Under the pieces are notes generated by a model. The model was given only the letters and a program-made list of their open reading frames with translations, was not told the origin of the DNA and did not search any database. The translations under genes were made by a program, and so were the position numbers. From Actinomycetota bacterium (GTDB lineage Bacteria; Actinomycetota; Acidimicrobiia; Acidimicrobiales; Ilumatobacteraceae): 6,455 nucleotides of DNA. Below, one piece after another: positions 6,375-6,455 of this stretch (position 1 is the stretch's first letter; each line of letters begins with the position of its first letter). Location: assembly GCA_009927375.1 (NCBI GenBank), contig RFNE01000211.1, positions 1 to 6,455 of the forward strand. The letters are read 5' to 3'.

Positions 6375-6455
6375 GTGACCGACAGCATCGATACACGCAC
6401 GAACTGGCTGGACACCGAGACCCTGAATGCCGTCCGCGGCCAGGTTCCGCTCGTG
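6375..6455 (+). CDS. N-terminal fragment, possibly a DUF4916/Nudix-like protein
   Basis: The frame opens at GTG 6375 behind a well-spaced GAGGAG ribosome site and stays open to the window end (27 codons: MTDSIDTRTNWLDTETLNAV, then RGQVPLV). The pattern W-L-x-x-x-x-L-x-x-V-R-x-x-V-P-L-V resembles the first residues of the actinobacterial DUF4916 family, a Nudix-like group that usually continues YVDAVPVRV. This is recall of a family style on very few residues, so the identity is tentative while the coding start is fairly secure. Its promoter region is shared with the divergent DoxX-like gene. Confidence 0.55.
   Translation, partial: MTDSIDTRTNWLDTETLNAVRGQVPLV

Noticed and set aside
1..6455. 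Mobile element, prophage or defence island
   Set aside because: No transposase, integrase, terminal repeats, target duplications, nuclease or toxin-antitoxin-like genes were found; gene content is ordinary metabolism with uniform base composition.
1..6455. tRNA, rRNA or riboswitch
   Set aside because: No cloverleaf with TTCGA-type T arm context, no rRNA conserved blocks and no long structured leader was seen; almost all of the window is coding.

Overview
The window is GC-rich, with tightly packed genes, short intergenic gaps, GTG starts and a strong third-position G/C bias. The protein families present are an acyl-CoA dehydrogenase tail, a GabD-type semialdehyde dehydrogenase, an isopenicillin-N-synthase-like oxygenase, a DoxX-like membrane protein and an E. 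coli-type cyclopropane fatty acid synthase. Together with the start-proximal TANNNT boxes, they suggest a high-GC actinobacterium. An acidimicrobial (Ilumatobacter-like) lineage is my best guess. This is inference from protein style, not from a marker gene. No RNA gene, CRISPR array, insertion sequence or integrase is visible.

Layout: (1) bases 1-205, + strand: the last 67 residues of an acyl-CoA dehydrogenase. (2) 209-1207, - strand: an intact aldo/keto reductase, converging on the dehydrogenase with a 3-bp gap. (3) 1217-2400, - strand: a 12-helix MFS transporter, 9 bp upstream of the reductase and probably co-transcribed with it, broken by a one-base frameshift before the last helix. (4) 2401-2448: a 48-bp divergent promoter region with an inverted repeat between two outward-facing -10-like boxes. 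(5) 2449-3301, + strand: an Fe(II)/2-oxoglutarate oxygenase, with a one-base frameshift at codon 19. (6) 3307-4745, + strand: a succinate-semialdehyde-dehydrogenase-like ALDH, 5 bp downstream, with a one-base frameshift near 4010. (7) 4793-5908, + strand: an intact cyclopropane-fatty-acyl-phospholipid synthase, possibly on a leaderless mRNA. (8) 5890-6287, - strand: a DoxX-like four-helix membrane protein overlapping the synthase tail by 19 bp, with a one-base frameshift near 6168. (9) 6375-6455, + strand: the first 27 codons of another gene, possibly of the DUF4916/Nudix-like type.

The central four genes (reductase and transporter on one strand, oxygenase and ALDH on the other) look like a small divergent metabolic module. 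The transporter would move a small molecule, the oxygenase would oxidise it, and an aldehyde or semialdehyde would be oxidised by the ALDH or reduced by the reductase. The substrate cannot be read from the sequence.

The most striking result is that four of the six full-length genes each carry exactly one single-base frameshift. In each case the protein on both sides is well conserved and joins without loss of a motif. The catalytic residues of both affected enzymes are kept. This fits indel errors in the assembly better than gene decay, but the raw reads are needed to decide. A reader using only intact frames would miscall all four genes.
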